From the NCBI RefSeq assembly GCF_027587175.1, contig NZ_JAPCID010000021.1:1-64000 (forward strand): DNA of 64,000 bases, written 5' to 3'. The number at the start of each line of letters is the position of its first letter. The stretch's first letter is position 1. The notes under the pieces were generated by a model that worked only from the letters and a program-made list of their open reading frames with translations, made no database searches and was not told where the DNA came from. Origin of the DNA: Solirubrobacter deserti (GTDB lineage Bacteria > Actinomycetota > Thermoleophilia > Solirubrobacterales > Solirubrobacteraceae). Of the stretch, positions 14,396 through 22,706 are shown piece by piece. The translations under genes and the position numbers were made by a program.

Positions 14396-16648
14396 TCACG
14401 CGCCCAGCATGCGCCGCATCAACGCGGCCGAGCCGGCTTTCGACAGCGGCTCGTTCAGGTTCCCGCACTTGGGGGACTGCACGCAGGACGGGCACCCCGA
14501 CTCGCACGGGCACTCGCTCACGAGCCGGAAGGCGTCGCCCACCAGGCGCTCGAACGCCTCGTAGCCGCGCCGCGAGATCCCGATCCCGCCGGGGTGGCCG
14601 TCGTAGATGAAGATCGTCGGCCCGCCCGTCTGCGGGTGGAAGTTCGTCGAGAGCCCGCCGATGTCCCAGCGGTCGCACATCGCCAGCAGCGGCAGGACCG
14701 CGATCTGGGCGTGCTCGGCCGCGTGCAGCGTCCCCACGTCGTCATCTGACAGCTCGTACCAGAGCGCCTGCGTCGCGAACGACGTCTGCGGGAGGTCCAG
14801 AGGAATGAGGTCCATCGCCTCGTGATCGTTCAGCCGCCGCCGCTGGTAGGCCAGCACCTGCTCGCTCACCACCACGCGCCCGAAGGACAACCGAACGCCG
14901 AGCACGGTGCGCGTCGCCAGCACCTCCTCGATCCGCGTGTCGGTCTCGCGCTTGGGCTGCGTGTACCAGTTGCCGTCGAACGGCCGCACGAACGCGCGCC
15001 GGTCCTCGAGCTGCAGGGCCGCGACCTCGAACGACCGCCCGCCGTGCAGGTACACGGCGCCCTGGTGGACCGTCGAGGGCGCCGGCCCGGCGTCGACCGT
15101 GCCGATCACCTCGCCGGTCCCGCCGTCGATCACGGACACGGGATCGAGCCCGGCGGACCGCAGCGACACGTCGCCCGCCGGGTACTGGTCCGCGTGCCGG
15201 GGAACGAACGTTCCGTCCGGCCGCGCACGCAGCACGCCCTGGCCGACCAGCACCTGCGCGGCCTCCTTCCACTCCGGTCCGAAGATCGGCTCGTCCTCGT
15301 GCGAGAGCGCGCCCTCGTGCGCGGCGCACACCAGGTGCCCGGCGAACAGCTGCTCGTTGTGGGGATCGAGGATCGCCGCCTCGACCGGCCGCTCGAGGAA
15401 CTCGTCCGGGTGCCGGCAGAAGAACTGGTCGAGCGCGTCCTCACCCGCCACGTATACGGCGAGCCCGCGCCCGCGCCGCCCCGCGCGCCCCCACATCTGC
15501 TTCAGCGACGCCACCGTCCCCGGGAACGTCACGCAGATCGCGGCGTCCAGCGCGCCGATGTCGATGCCGAGCTCCAGCGCGTCCGTGGCCACCACGCCGA
15601 TCAGCTCGCCGTCCATCAGCCGCCGCTCCAGCTCGCGCCGCTGCGCGGGCGTGTAGCCCGCGCGGTAGGGCGCGATCCGCTCCGCGAGCTCCGGGTGGCC
15701 GCGCTTGCGCAACTCCACATCGGCGAACTTGGCCATCAGCTCGATGCCCTTGCGCGACTTCATGAACACGATCGTCCGCGCGCCCTCGATCGCGAGGCTC
15801 ACGAGCAGGTCCGCGGCCTCGGACAGGGCCGAACGCCGGCGCGCCGTCTCCTCGTCGACCACGGGCGGGTTCCACATCGCGATCGTGCGCCGCGTGCCGG
15901 GTGAGCCGTCGCGATCGACCACCTGCATGCCGTCGAGCCCGGTGAGCCGCGTGGCCAGCTCGCCCGGGTTGGCCACGGTCGCGCTCGCGAGCAGGAACCG
16001 CGGCGCCGTCCCGTAGAACTCGCAGATCCGCCGCAGCCGCCGGATCACGTTCGCGACGTGGGAGCCGAAGACGCCGCGGTACACGTGCGCCTCGTCGATC
16101 ACGACCACCGCCAGCCCGCTGAAGAACCGCTCCCACTGGCGGTGGTTCGGGAGGATGCCGACGTGCAGCATGTCCGGGTTGGTGAGGATCAGGTTCGCGC
16201 GCCGGCGCAGCTCGGCCCGGTGCTCGCGCGGGGTGTCGCCGTCGTAGATCGCCGGCAGCAGCCGCTTGAAGTTGAACGCGTGCAGCGCCCGCGCCTGGTC
16301 CTGTGCGAGCGCCTTGGACGGGTACAGGTACAGCGCCCGCGCCATCGGGGCGGTCGCGAGCGTCTGCAGCGTCGGCAGCTGGAAGCACAGCGACTTGCCG
16401 GACGCCGTGCCCGTGGTGACGATCGTCGGCCCCGCGAACGCGGCGTCCAGCGCCTCGGCCTGGTGGCCCCACAGGAAGTCGACGCCGCGCCGCTTCAGGG
16501 CGGCGACGACGTCCGGGTGCAGATCGGCGGGAATCGGGACCATCGTCCCCTGACGCTCGTGCTGCATCGCCTGCCGCACCAGCCGGTCGTCGATCCGGCC
16601 GGAGCTGAGCAAGCCGTCCCACGGCTCATGATCACGAACGACCCCCAC
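14396..16648 (-). CDS. mrfA: DEAD/DEAH-box helicase with C-terminal DUF1998, MrfA/YprA type
   Basis: A 750-residue superfamily 2 helicase, full length for the family; start GTG 16648. Motifs in order: Q-like HQAEAL, Walker A TGTASGKS (~79-86), DEAH (~184), SAT, and in the second RecA domain GVVATDALELGIDIG and QMWGRAGRRG. The C-terminal DUF1998 region ends with a four-cysteine cluster (CPCESGCPSCVQSPKCGN, ~707-724), the metal-binding signature of MrfA. In Bacillus MrfA takes part in a mitomycin-C repair route independent of UvrABC; that role here is by family. The start overlaps the stop of the DUF2867 gene by 17 nt. Confidence 0.88.
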   Translation of the reverse strand: MGVVRDHEPWDGLLSSGRIDDRLVRQAMQHERQGTMVPIPADLHPDVVAALKRRGVDFLWGHQAEALDAAFAGPTIVTTGTASGKSLCFQLPTLQTLATAPMARALYLYPSKALAQDQARALHAFNFKRLLPAIYDGDTPREHRAELRRRANLILTNPDMLHVGILPNHRQWERFFSGLAVVVIDEAHVYRGVFGSHVANVIRRLRRICEFYGTAPRFLLASATVANPGELATRLTGLDGMQVVDRDGSPGTRRTIAMWNPPVVDEETARRRSALSEAADLLVSLAIEGARTIVFMKSRKGIELMAKFADVELRKRGHPELAERIAPYRAGYTPAQRRELERRLMDGELIGVVATDALELGIDIGALDAAICVTFPGTVASLKQMWGRAGRRGRGLAVYVAGEDALDQFFCRHPDEFLERPVEAAILDPHNEQLFAGHLVCAAHEGALSHEDEPIFGPEWKEAAQVLVGQGVLRARPDGTFVPRHADQYPAGDVSLRSAGLDPVSVIDGGTGEVIGTVDAGPAPSTVHQGAVYLHGGRSFEVAALQLEDRRAFVRPFDGNWYTQPKRETDTRIEEVLATRTVLGVRLSFGRVVVSEQVLAYQRRRLNDHEAMDLIPLDLPQTSFATQALWYELSDDDVGTLHAAEHAQIAVLPLLAMCDRWDIGGLSTNFHPQTGGPTIFIYDGHPGGIGISRRGYEAFERLVGDAFRLVSECPCESGCPSCVQSPKCGNLNEPLSKAGSAALMRRMLGA

Positions 16649-17258
16649 CCTTCGATCCTAGGCCCGTCTGCCACTGCCGGCCGATCGTTTCCAGCAACAT
16701 GGGGTAAACGATCGCGAGCCGGAACGGTTTGATGGCCGCCAGATAGGCGCGTCCGAACCAGCCCGCTGGCTTGACCAGCACCGCCATCTGGGCGTTGTGG
16801 CCGTCGTCGCTCTCCACCCAGCCGATGTGCAGCAGCCCGTGGACCGTCTTGTTGGCGAGCTCGGCCACCCACTCGTCGCCGGTCAGGTAGACCGAGTCGA
16901 ACACCGCTCGCTGCGGCTCGTCGCGGCCCGGCACGGCGGTGATGTCCGGCCCGCGCGGCCCGTCGCGCAGATCGGGCGGGAGCCGCTCGCGCAGTGACGG
17001 CACGCGCCCGTCGGTCCCGCCGCCCTCCTGGTCCCAGCCGAACAGCTTCCCCAGCTGCCAGCGCAGCGCGAACAGCGCCCGGAACGCGACCGGGAAGTCG
17101 CCAGGCTCGCCACGGGAGACGAACTGCTCGACGAGCCGCGGGAAGTTCTCCTTGCGTCCGGGCGTCGGGAGCGCCCAGACGTCCTCGAGGTCGAAGTCCG
17201 CCGCGAGCGCGTGGATGCGCCACGGGTGGGAGAAGTGCGTGCCGTCGGGAAGCCGCAT
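16632..17258 (-). CDS. DUF2867 family protein
   Basis: A 208-residue protein. Start ATG 17258 is well supported: GGAGGTGACGGC immediately precedes it, whereas the open frame upstream runs through operator sequence. Features include HPWRIHALAADFDLEDVWAL near the N-terminus, a central LRWQLGKLFGWDQE, and a C-terminal YLAAIKPFRLAIVYPMLLE, matching DUF2867. The biochemical role of the family is not established. The gene is divergent from a TetR regulator and shares two palindromic operators with it, so it is probably the main repressed target. It overlaps the helicase gene downstream and may drive its transcription. Confidence 0.8.
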   Translation of the reverse strand: MRLPDGTHFSHPWRIHALAADFDLEDVWALPTPGRKENFPRLVEQFVSRGEPGDFPVAFRALFALRWQLGKLFGWDQEGGGTDGRVPSLRERLPPDLRDGPRGPDITAVPGRDEPQRAVFDSVYLTGDEWVAELANKTVHGLLHIGWVESDDGHNAQMAVLVKPAGWFGRAYLAAIKPFRLAIVYPMLLETIGRQWQTGLGSKGGGRS

Positions 17259-17835
17259 GCCGTCACCTCCATACAGTGGTGTACGGAACGGACCGTACAG
17301 TACTGTACGGGCCATCGCAACCCGTGAGGACTGGACCCGCGCCGCGCTCGTCGCGATGGCCGAGAGCGGCGTCGCCGGCGTGGCCGTCGACCGCCTGACC
17401 AAGGCCGTCGGCGCCACCCGCGGCAGCTTCTACTGGCACTTCAAAGATCGCGACGAGCTCGTCCAGGCCGCGCTGCTGCTGTGGGAGCGCGAGAACACGA
17501 CCGAGCTGATCCCGGAGGGCGAGGCGGTGCGCGACCCGCAGGCGCGGCTGCGCGCGCTCTTCGCGCGCGTGTACGAGCCGCCCGCGGACCCGATCGAGGT
17601 CGCGCTGGCCAAGGCGGCCGACGATCCGCTGGTGGCGCCCGTGTTCGCCCGCGTGGTCGCTTCGCGGATCGCGTTCTTGCGCACCCTCTTCCTCGAGCTG
17701 GGCTGCGAGGAAGAGGAGGCCGACTCGCGCGCGTGGCTGGCGTACGGGTTCTACGTCGGCCACCATCAGCTCGGGCCGGTCCCGGGCCGGCCGGCGGGCC
17801 TCGGCCGCATCGTCGAGCTGCTCGGTGGGGCGTAG
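17257..17835 (+). CDS. TetR-family repressor (start codon unclear)
   Basis: The recognisable protein begins ATREDWTRAALVAMAESGVA and continues with the TetR helix-turn-helix VDRLTKAVGATRGSFYWHFK, then an all-helical ligand domain. About 170-192 residues, normal for the family. The nearest in-frame ATG/GTG is ATG 17257, which would make the two operators coding and add ~20 odd residues (PYSGVRNGPYSTVRAI). A true start around the ATC at 17314, just after the operators, would suit the homology better but needs a non-standard start codon. The ligand is unknown; the neighbouring divergent DUF2867 gene is the probable target. Confidence 0.8.
   Translation: MPSPPYSGVRNGPYSTVRAIATREDWTRAALVAMAESGVAGVAVDRLTKAVGATRGSFYWHFKDRDELVQAALLLWERENTTELIPEGEAVRDPQARLRALFARVYEPPADPIEVALAKAADDPLVAPVFARVVASRIAFLRTLFLELGCEEEEADSRAWLAYGFYVGHHQLGPVPGRPAGLGRIVELLGGA
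17269..17310. promoter_or_regulatory. Twin 18-bp palindromic operators for TetR regulator
   Basis: 17293-17310 is a perfect 18-bp palindrome (CCGTACAGT/ACTGTACGG). A second copy at 17269-17286 matches it at 15 of 18 positions; the copies start 24 bp apart. They lie between the divergent DUF2867 and TetR genes, and the left copy covers the DUF2867 ribosome site. Size, symmetry and position are typical of TetR operators. Confidence 0.8.
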
Positions 17836-17876
17836 ACCCGATCGCCCGGGCGGCCGGAGCGGTCGATACCGCCCTC

Positions 17877-18173
17877 ATGCCCAGCAAGCTCACCCTGTCC
17901 GCGCTCGGCGCGGTCTGCGCCCTCGCCGCTCTTCCCGCGCCCGCCCACGCGACCGACGTCTGCAACGAGGCCGAGAACTCGCACCGCGGCGGCTACACCG
18001 TCAACGGCGGTCCGGTCGACCCGAACCCGCCCGCGTTCCTGCGCGGCTCGCAGATGCGCGTCGGCAAGGGCGGCGAGGGCCTCGTCAATGCCGCCCTCCA
18101 CTCGCCCGCGCTGCGCACGTGCGGCCCCGACGACACCGGTGGCGGCGGCGGGGGTCCCATCTCCGACGTGTGA
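17877..18173 (+). CDS. Small secreted protein, unknown function
   Basis: A 98-residue protein starting at ATG 17877, 41 nt after the TetR stop. It opens with a signal peptide (MPSKLTLSALGAVCALAALP, cleavage near AHAT). The mature part is ~75 residues with two cysteines (VCNEAENS, LRTCGPDD), a Pro/Asn-rich middle (GGPVDPNPPAF) and a Gly-rich end. No domain is recognised. It may be co-transcribed with the TetR gene. Confidence 0.6.
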   Translation: MPSKLTLSALGAVCALAALPAPAHATDVCNEAENSHRGGYTVNGGPVDPNPPAFLRGSQMRVGKGGEGLVNAALHSPALRTCGPDDTGGGGGGPISDV

Positions 18174-18188
18174 GCTAGATTCGGGCGC

Positions 18189-18572
18189 ATGCCGGCCTCG
18201 CTGCGCTGCGTCTTCTACGACCCGGACATCGTCGACCCGGGCTCGCGGCTCAACGACATGGCGCTCGAGGCCTGCGCCCGCGCCGACGTGCAGGTCTTCG
18301 CGCTCGCCAACGACGAGGACTCCGTCGAGGTCGGCGGCGAGCGGCACGACGTGGCGACCGAGGACGGCTCGGTCGCGTTCGTCATGCGCGCGCTCGGCCT
18401 GCAACGCGAGCAGTGCATCGGCGTCGGCGCGGCGCTCGCGGGCGCACCCGTCGGGACGGTGTGGGTGGGCCCGCTCGAGCTCGAGATCCGCGGCCCGTTC
18501 GTGCGCGTCGCCGAGGAGGAGGAGGACCTGCTCTACCAGGCCGTGATCAGCGAACTGGCGCAGCGACGCTGA
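18189..18572 (+). CDS. Conserved-looking hypothetical protein, 127 aa
   Basis: A soluble acidic protein with no signal peptide or membrane helix, starting MPASLRCVFYDPDIVDPGSR. It alternates helix and strand (DMALEACARADVQVFALAND; GTVWVGPLELEIRGPF), has a charged EEEEDLLYQ near the end and codon use like its neighbours. I do not recognise the family. It starts 15 nt after the small secreted protein gene and its last 26 nt overlap the 3' end of convergent egtD. Confidence 0.6.
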   Translation: MPASLRCVFYDPDIVDPGSRLNDMALEACARADVQVFALANDEDSVEVGGERHDVATEDGSVAFVMRALGLQREQCIGVGAALAGAPVGTVWVGPLELEIRGPFVRVAEEEEDLLYQAVISELAQRR

Positions 18573-19530
18573 GCGCGAACAGGTCCTCCGGGTCGGTCAG
18601 GAACGCGCGCGAGCGCAGGCCGGCGGCCGCCAGGTCCGCTTCCAGGCGCCGTGGCGTGAACTTGCAACTGATCTCGGTCCGCAGCTCCTCGCGGTTGGCG
18701 AAGTGCACGGCGCGGTCGAGCTTGCGCACGTTGACCACCATCGGCCGCAGCGCCCGCAGGCGCATCTCGATCCACTCCTGCTCGCGGTCGTAGAACGCGA
18801 CGTGCTCGAACGCCTCGAGGTCGAAGTCCGCGTCCAGCTCGCGATTGATCACGGCGAGCATGTTGCGGTTGAACGCGGCGGTGACGCCCGCGCTGTCGTT
18901 GTAGGCCGCCTCCAGCACCGCAGGGTCCTTCACGAGGTCCGTGCCGAGCAGGAGCGCGTCCTGCGGCCGCAACGCGCGGGCCAGCCCGCGCAGGAAGCGG
19001 CGGCGCGAGCCGGGCGGGAAGTTGCCGATCGTGCCGCCCAGGAACGCGATCACGCGCGGGCCCTCGGCGGGCGGGAGCGCGTCCAGGTGGCGCTCGAAGT
19101 CGCCCACCACGCCGAACACGCGCACGCCGGGGTAGCGCTCCACCAGCATCTCGGCCGACTCGCGCAGGACGACCTCGCTGACGTCGAACGGCATGTAGCG
19201 GTCCAGCGTCCCCGCGTCGCGCATCGCGTCCAGCAGCAACAGCGTCTTGGTCGGGACACCGCTGCCGAGCTCCACGAGCTCGGCCATGCCGGTCATGTCG
19301 ACGATGTTCGCCGCCTCGGCCTCGAGGATCGAGCGCTCCGTGCGCGTCGGGTAGTACTCCGGGAGCTTGGTGATCGCCTCGAACAGGCGCGAGCCCTCGG
19401 TGTCGTAGAAGTGCTTGGGCGGGATCTCCTTGAACGGCCGCGTCAGCCCGTCCAGCACGTCGAACGCGAGCGTGCGTTCGTCCGCGCCGAGCCGCGACAC
19501 GATCTGGATGTCCTTGAACGCCGTCTTCAT
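18547..19530 (-). CDS. egtD: L-histidine N-alpha-methyltransferase EgtD
   Basis: A 327-residue protein from ATG 19530, whose ATGA overlaps the egtB stop; the open frame further upstream is egtB read in another frame. EgtD trimethylates histidine to hercynine with three S-adenosylmethionine molecules, the first step of ergothioneine synthesis. Hallmarks: PPKHFYDTEGSRLFEAI, LPEYYPTRTERSIL, the SAM-binding motif LVELGSGVPTKT, FLGGTIGNFPP, LLLGTDLVKDP, AFNRNMLAVINREL and a C-terminal SCKFTPRRLEADLAAAGL. Length matches the family. Co-translated with egtB; no egtA, egtC or egtE is seen in this window. Confidence 0.95.
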   Translation of the reverse strand: MKTAFKDIQIVSRLGADERTLAFDVLDGLTRPFKEIPPKHFYDTEGSRLFEAITKLPEYYPTRTERSILEAEAANIVDMTGMAELVELGSGVPTKTLLLLDAMRDAGTLDRYMPFDVSEVVLRESAEMLVERYPGVRVFGVVGDFERHLDALPPAEGPRVIAFLGGTIGNFPPGSRRRFLRGLARALRPQDALLLGTDLVKDPAVLEAAYNDSAGVTAAFNRNMLAVINRELDADFDLEAFEHVAFYDREQEWIEMRLRALRPMVVNVRKLDRAVHFANREELRTEISCKFTPRRLEADLAAAGLRSRAFLTDPEDLFALSVAAPVR

Positions 19531-20588
19531 CGCGCGATCCTCACTCCGGCGAACAGCTGCCGGCGTTCGGGGAGGTCCCAGTTGCGGAACTGATTTGACG
19601 CGACCCGCGGATGCGTCGCGCACGAACCGCCGCGCAGCACCCGATAGTGGTCGCCGAAGAACACTTCGGAGTACTCGCGGTACGGATGGGCCTTGAAGCC
19701 GGGGTAGCCGGTGAAGTGGCTCGACGTCCACTCCCACACGGCCCCGACGCCCTCCAGCCGCGGCGCCGCCTTCTCCCACTCGACCTCGGTGGGCAGGCGC
19801 GCGTCGTGGGCACGGGCGAACGCCTCGGCCTCGAAGTAGGTGACGTGCATGACGGGGGCGTTGCGCGGCCCGCCGGGGTGCGAGTCGATCCCCTGCTCGG
19901 TGCGCCAGGCCCAGCCCGCGTCCGACCAGAACGCGCGCTCGGTGTAGCCGCCGTTGTCGGCCCACGCCTGCCAGGTGGCGTTGGTGACCGGCGTACGCCC
20001 GATCGTGTAGCGGCCGGTGGAGGCCGTGTGGCGCGGGCGCTCGTTGTCGTACGCGAAGCCCTCGCTGCCGGAGCCCAGCTCGAACGGGCCCTCCTCGATC
20101 TCGACCGTCTCGAGCCCGCTCCCGTCCACGGCCGGCGGGCCGGTGAACGACGGAGGCGCGATGCCCGCGAGGACCATCGCCTGCAGCATCGTCTCCGTGT
20201 GCTGGAGCTCGTGCCGGATCACGAGCTCGTGCAGCTCACCGCCGTCGCGCACCGGCGCCTCGAGCGCCCGCGCGCGGACCTCGGCCATGTACTCGCGCAG
20301 CGGCTCCCCGCGCAGGAACTCGAGATCGCCGCGCACCGCCCGGGGCGTCTCGAACGCGTCGTAGAGCGCCGCCAGGTCCTCCCGCAGCAGCTCGCGCCCG
20401 CCGACGCGGTGGTTGAGCCACAGGTCCTCATACGCCGCCATGTGCCCGAGATCCCAGCTCAACGGGCTCATGATCGGGCTGGTCGTCTCGTTCAGCCGGT
20501 CCTCGTCGAGGTGCGCCACGAGCGCGAACGTCCGCTCCCGCACCTGCGTCATCACCGTGTGCAGATCGTGCGCCACGAGTTCGAACAT
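19527..20588 (-). CDS. egtB: Hercynine oxygenase (sulfoxide synthase) EgtB
   Basis: A 353-residue non-haem iron enzyme that joins hercynine to a sulfur donor (gamma-glutamylcysteine or cysteine) with oxygen. A DinB-type N-terminal bundle supplies iron ligands: LGHMAAYEDLW and the HELQHTE (H-x3-H-x-E) motif near residue 130. The C-terminal formylglycine-generating-enzyme fold (~155-353) shows GPFELGSG, YTIGRTPVTNATW, LPTEVEWEKA, VWEWTSS and VLRGGS. The sulfur donor cannot be decided from sequence by eye. The start lies inside a perfect inverted repeat; the gene follows a vWA gene by 37 nt and overlaps egtD by ATGA. Confidence 0.94.
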   Translation of the reverse strand: MFELVAHDLHTVMTQVRERTFALVAHLDEDRLNETTSPIMSPLSWDLGHMAAYEDLWLNHRVGGRELLREDLAALYDAFETPRAVRGDLEFLRGEPLREYMAEVRARALEAPVRDGGELHELVIRHELQHTETMLQAMVLAGIAPPSFTGPPAVDGSGLETVEIEEGPFELGSGSEGFAYDNERPRHTASTGRYTIGRTPVTNATWQAWADNGGYTERAFWSDAGWAWRTEQGIDSHPGGPRNAPVMHVTYFEAEAFARAHDARLPTEVEWEKAAPRLEGVGAVWEWTSSHFTGYPGFKAHPYREYSEVFFGDHYRVLRGGSCATHPRVASNQFRNWDLPERRQLFAGVRIAR

Positions 20589-20607
20589 ACACGGATCGTA
20601 TGTTCGA
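20581..20607. promoter_or_regulatory. Inverted repeat over the egtB start codon
   Basis: Perfect 10-base arms TCGAACATAC (20581-20590) and GTATGTTCGA (20598-20607) around 7 nt. The egtB ATG (20588) is inside the left arm. It could be an operator or an mRNA hairpin hiding the start codon. The half-sites resemble Gram-positive LexA boxes, but the spacing (15 nt between TCGAAC and GTTCGA) is wrong for one. Confidence 0.5.
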
Positions 20608-20625
20608 TTTAGGTCAGCGGGTGAC

Positions 20626-21600
20626 CTAGATCAGGCGTCCGAACCAGCGCAGCGAGAGCCCGCCGGCGGCGATGAGCAGGAAGATCGCGCCTCCGGCGAA
20701 GAACGCGGTGACCTCTTCCTTCTCGGAGCGCGACGACAGCCGCGTGCCCAAGTTGGCGTAGATCTCCTTGACCTTGTCCGCCTGGGCGGCCTCGTACTGG
20801 CGGCCGCCGGAGACGCGCGCGATCTCCTTGAGCGTCTCGGTGTCCGGCGGGACCTGGACGCGCTGCAGCAGGCCGAACGAGTCGCGCAGCTCGACCTCGC
20901 CGGCGGGCGTGCCGAGCGCGATGGCGTAGATCGGGATGCGCGCGCGGCCGGCCTCGACGGCGACCTCGATCGGGTCGCGCGCGCCGGACGTGTTCTTGCC
21001 GTCCGAGAGCAGGACGATGACCGACGGCAGGCGGCGGACGCCGGTGCCGGCGGCGTCGGGCACGGGCGTGCGGGCGGCGGCGAGGCCGCGCTCGAGCCCG
21101 TCGCCCATCGCGGTGCCGCCCTCGGCCACGAGCTGGTCCAGCGCGCCCTTCATCTGCGCGCGGTCGGTGGTCGGCGCGACGCGCTGCTCGGCATAGTCGG
21201 AGAACGTCACGAGGCCGAGCCGGAACGTCGACGGCACGCGCTCGGTGAGCGTCTTGGCCGCGTCCACGGCGGCGGTCAGGCGGTCCGGGTTCACGTCCGT
21301 GGCGTTCATCGAGCCGCTGATGTCCGTGACCATGATGATGTTCGCCGCGCGCTGCGGCGCGGCGACGGTGCGCTGCGGGCGCGCGAGGGCGACGACCAGC
21401 ACCGCCAGCGCGAGCAGGAGCAGCAGCGGCGGGAGGTGGCGGCGCCAGCCGGGCCGGCCGGCGACGAGGTTCGGCAGCAGCGCCGGGTTGGCCCAGGCGG
21501 CGGACTCGCGTGTGCGGCGCCGCTGCAGGGACCCGTAGGCCAGCAGCGCCAGCGGGATCAGGATGAACCCGGCGAGCAGGATCGGTTCGGCGAAGCTCAC
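20626..21600 (-). CDS. von Willebrand A-domain membrane protein, BatA/BatB-like
   Basis: A 324-residue protein from GTG 21600. Membrane helices lie at ~5-23 and ~60-75, a vWA domain at ~85-285 with an intact MIDAS (DISGSM, then T and D in later loops), and a final helix at ~300-318. This topology matches BatA/BatB proteins that work with MoxR ATPases and DUF58 proteins in envelope stress or metal insertion. It is a paralogue of the gene at 22707. It ends 37 nt before egtB on the same strand. Confidence 0.85.
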   Translation of the reverse strand: MSFAEPILLAGFILIPLALLAYGSLQRRRTRESAAWANPALLPNLVAGRPGWRRHLPPLLLLLALAVLVVALARPQRTVAAPQRAANIIMVTDISGSMNATDVNPDRLTAAVDAAKTLTERVPSTFRLGLVTFSDYAEQRVAPTTDRAQMKGALDQLVAEGGTAMGDGLERGLAAARTPVPDAAGTGVRRLPSVIVLLSDGKNTSGARDPIEVAVEAGRARIPIYAIALGTPAGEVELRDSFGLLQRVQVPPDTETLKEIARVSGGRQYEAAQADKVKEIYANLGTRLSSRSEKEEVTAFFAGGAIFLLIAAGGLSLRWFGRLI

Positions 21601-21655
21601 GGCCGCGTCTCCCGGTGGGCGGGCGCAGCGAGGCGCGGCGCGCGGACGGCGGCGC

Positions 21656-22624
21656 TCATCGTCCCGCCGCCCGGTTGACCGCGGCCGTCCGGCCCGGGTT
21701 TCCCGCCTTCAGGGCGGCCTCGCTGCGGCGCAGATGCCCGGCGAGCACGCGCAGCCAGTCGCCGGCGGTGGACAGCACGAGGTGGTCGGCGCCGGCGCGG
21801 CGGATCGCTGTGCGGACCTCGTCGCGCTCGGCCGCGGCGGCCGCCGCGAAGCGCTGGCGGATCTTGCGCCGGCGCGTATCCACGTGCACCTGGCGGCCCG
21901 TCTCCGGGTCCACCAGCCACAGGTCGCCGGCCGGAACGAGCTCCTGCTCGCGCGGGTCGACGATCTCCACGCACAGCACGCCGTGGCGCGCGCGCAGCTC
22001 CTGCAGCGGCGCGGCCCAGTCGCGGTCGCCGCGGAAGTCGCTCACGATCACGACCAACCCGCGCTGCCGGCCGATCGCGGCCGCGCCCTTGAGCGCCTGG
22101 CCGAGCGTCGCGCCGTCGGGCGCTCCGCCGTCGCGGCGCAGCTCCGCCAGCAGGCCGAGCAGCCCGTAACGACCCTGGCGCGGTCGGATGATGCGCGTGT
22201 CCCCGGCGCCGACGCCCATCACGCCGAGCCGGTTCCCGCGCCGGGTGGCGACGTGGCCGATCGCGAGCGCGACGCCCTCCGCGACGTCCGCCTTGCGGCG
22301 ATCCGCGGTGCCGAACTGCATCGACGCGGACACGTCGAGCACCAGCCAGGAGGTCAGCGCGCGCTCGCCCACGTGCACGCGGACGTACGGCTCCTGCAGC
22401 CGCGCGGTCGCGTTCCAGTCCAGGTGGCGGACGTCGTCGCCCGGGTGGTAGGGGCGGATCATCGCCAGCTCGGTGCCCTGGCCGGTCTGCGGCGTCAGGT
22501 GCTCGCCGGGGATCAGGCTCTCGATCCGCTTCATCACCGCGAGGTCAAGTGAACGCAGGACCGCGGGCGGGACCGGCCCGGGCCCGGGCTTGTGCGGCGG
22601 GCGCTCGTCGGTCACCAGTCGCAC
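21656..22624 (-). CDS. DUF58 domain protein
   Basis: A 322-residue soluble protein. The DUF58 signature is clear: RPYHPGDDVRHLDWNATAR (~57-75) followed by a vWA-like core with VLDVSASMQFG (D-x-S-x-S) and LVVIVSDFRGD. The C-terminal ~60 residues are Ala-rich and helical. DUF58 proteins accompany MoxR and vWA proteins; the biochemical role is not settled. The gene lies between two vWA genes in the MoxR operon. Confidence 0.87.
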   Translation of the reverse strand: MRLVTDERPPHKPGPGPVPPAVLRSLDLAVMKRIESLIPGEHLTPQTGQGTELAMIRPYHPGDDVRHLDWNATARLQEPYVRVHVGERALTSWLVLDVSASMQFGTADRRKADVAEGVALAIGHVATRRGNRLGVMGVGAGDTRIIRPRQGRYGLLGLLAELRRDGGAPDGATLGQALKGAAAIGRQRGLVVIVSDFRGDRDWAAPLQELRARHGVLCVEIVDPREQELVPAGDLWLVDPETGRQVHVDTRRRKIRQRFAAAAAAERDEVRTAIRRAGADHLVLSTAGDWLRVLAGHLRRSEAALKAGNPGRTAAVNRAAGR

Positions 22625-22706
22625 GGGATCACCTCACCCCGGGAGAATCGCCCTCTAGGCGATTGCTCCCAGCGACGCGAGCGCGCAGCGCGAGTCGTCG
22701 CCGACC

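Noticed and set aside
20581-20607. LexA (SOS) box at egtB
   Set aside because: TCGAAC and GTTCGA half-sites are present, but they are 15 nt apart instead of 4, so the site is not a normal LexA box.
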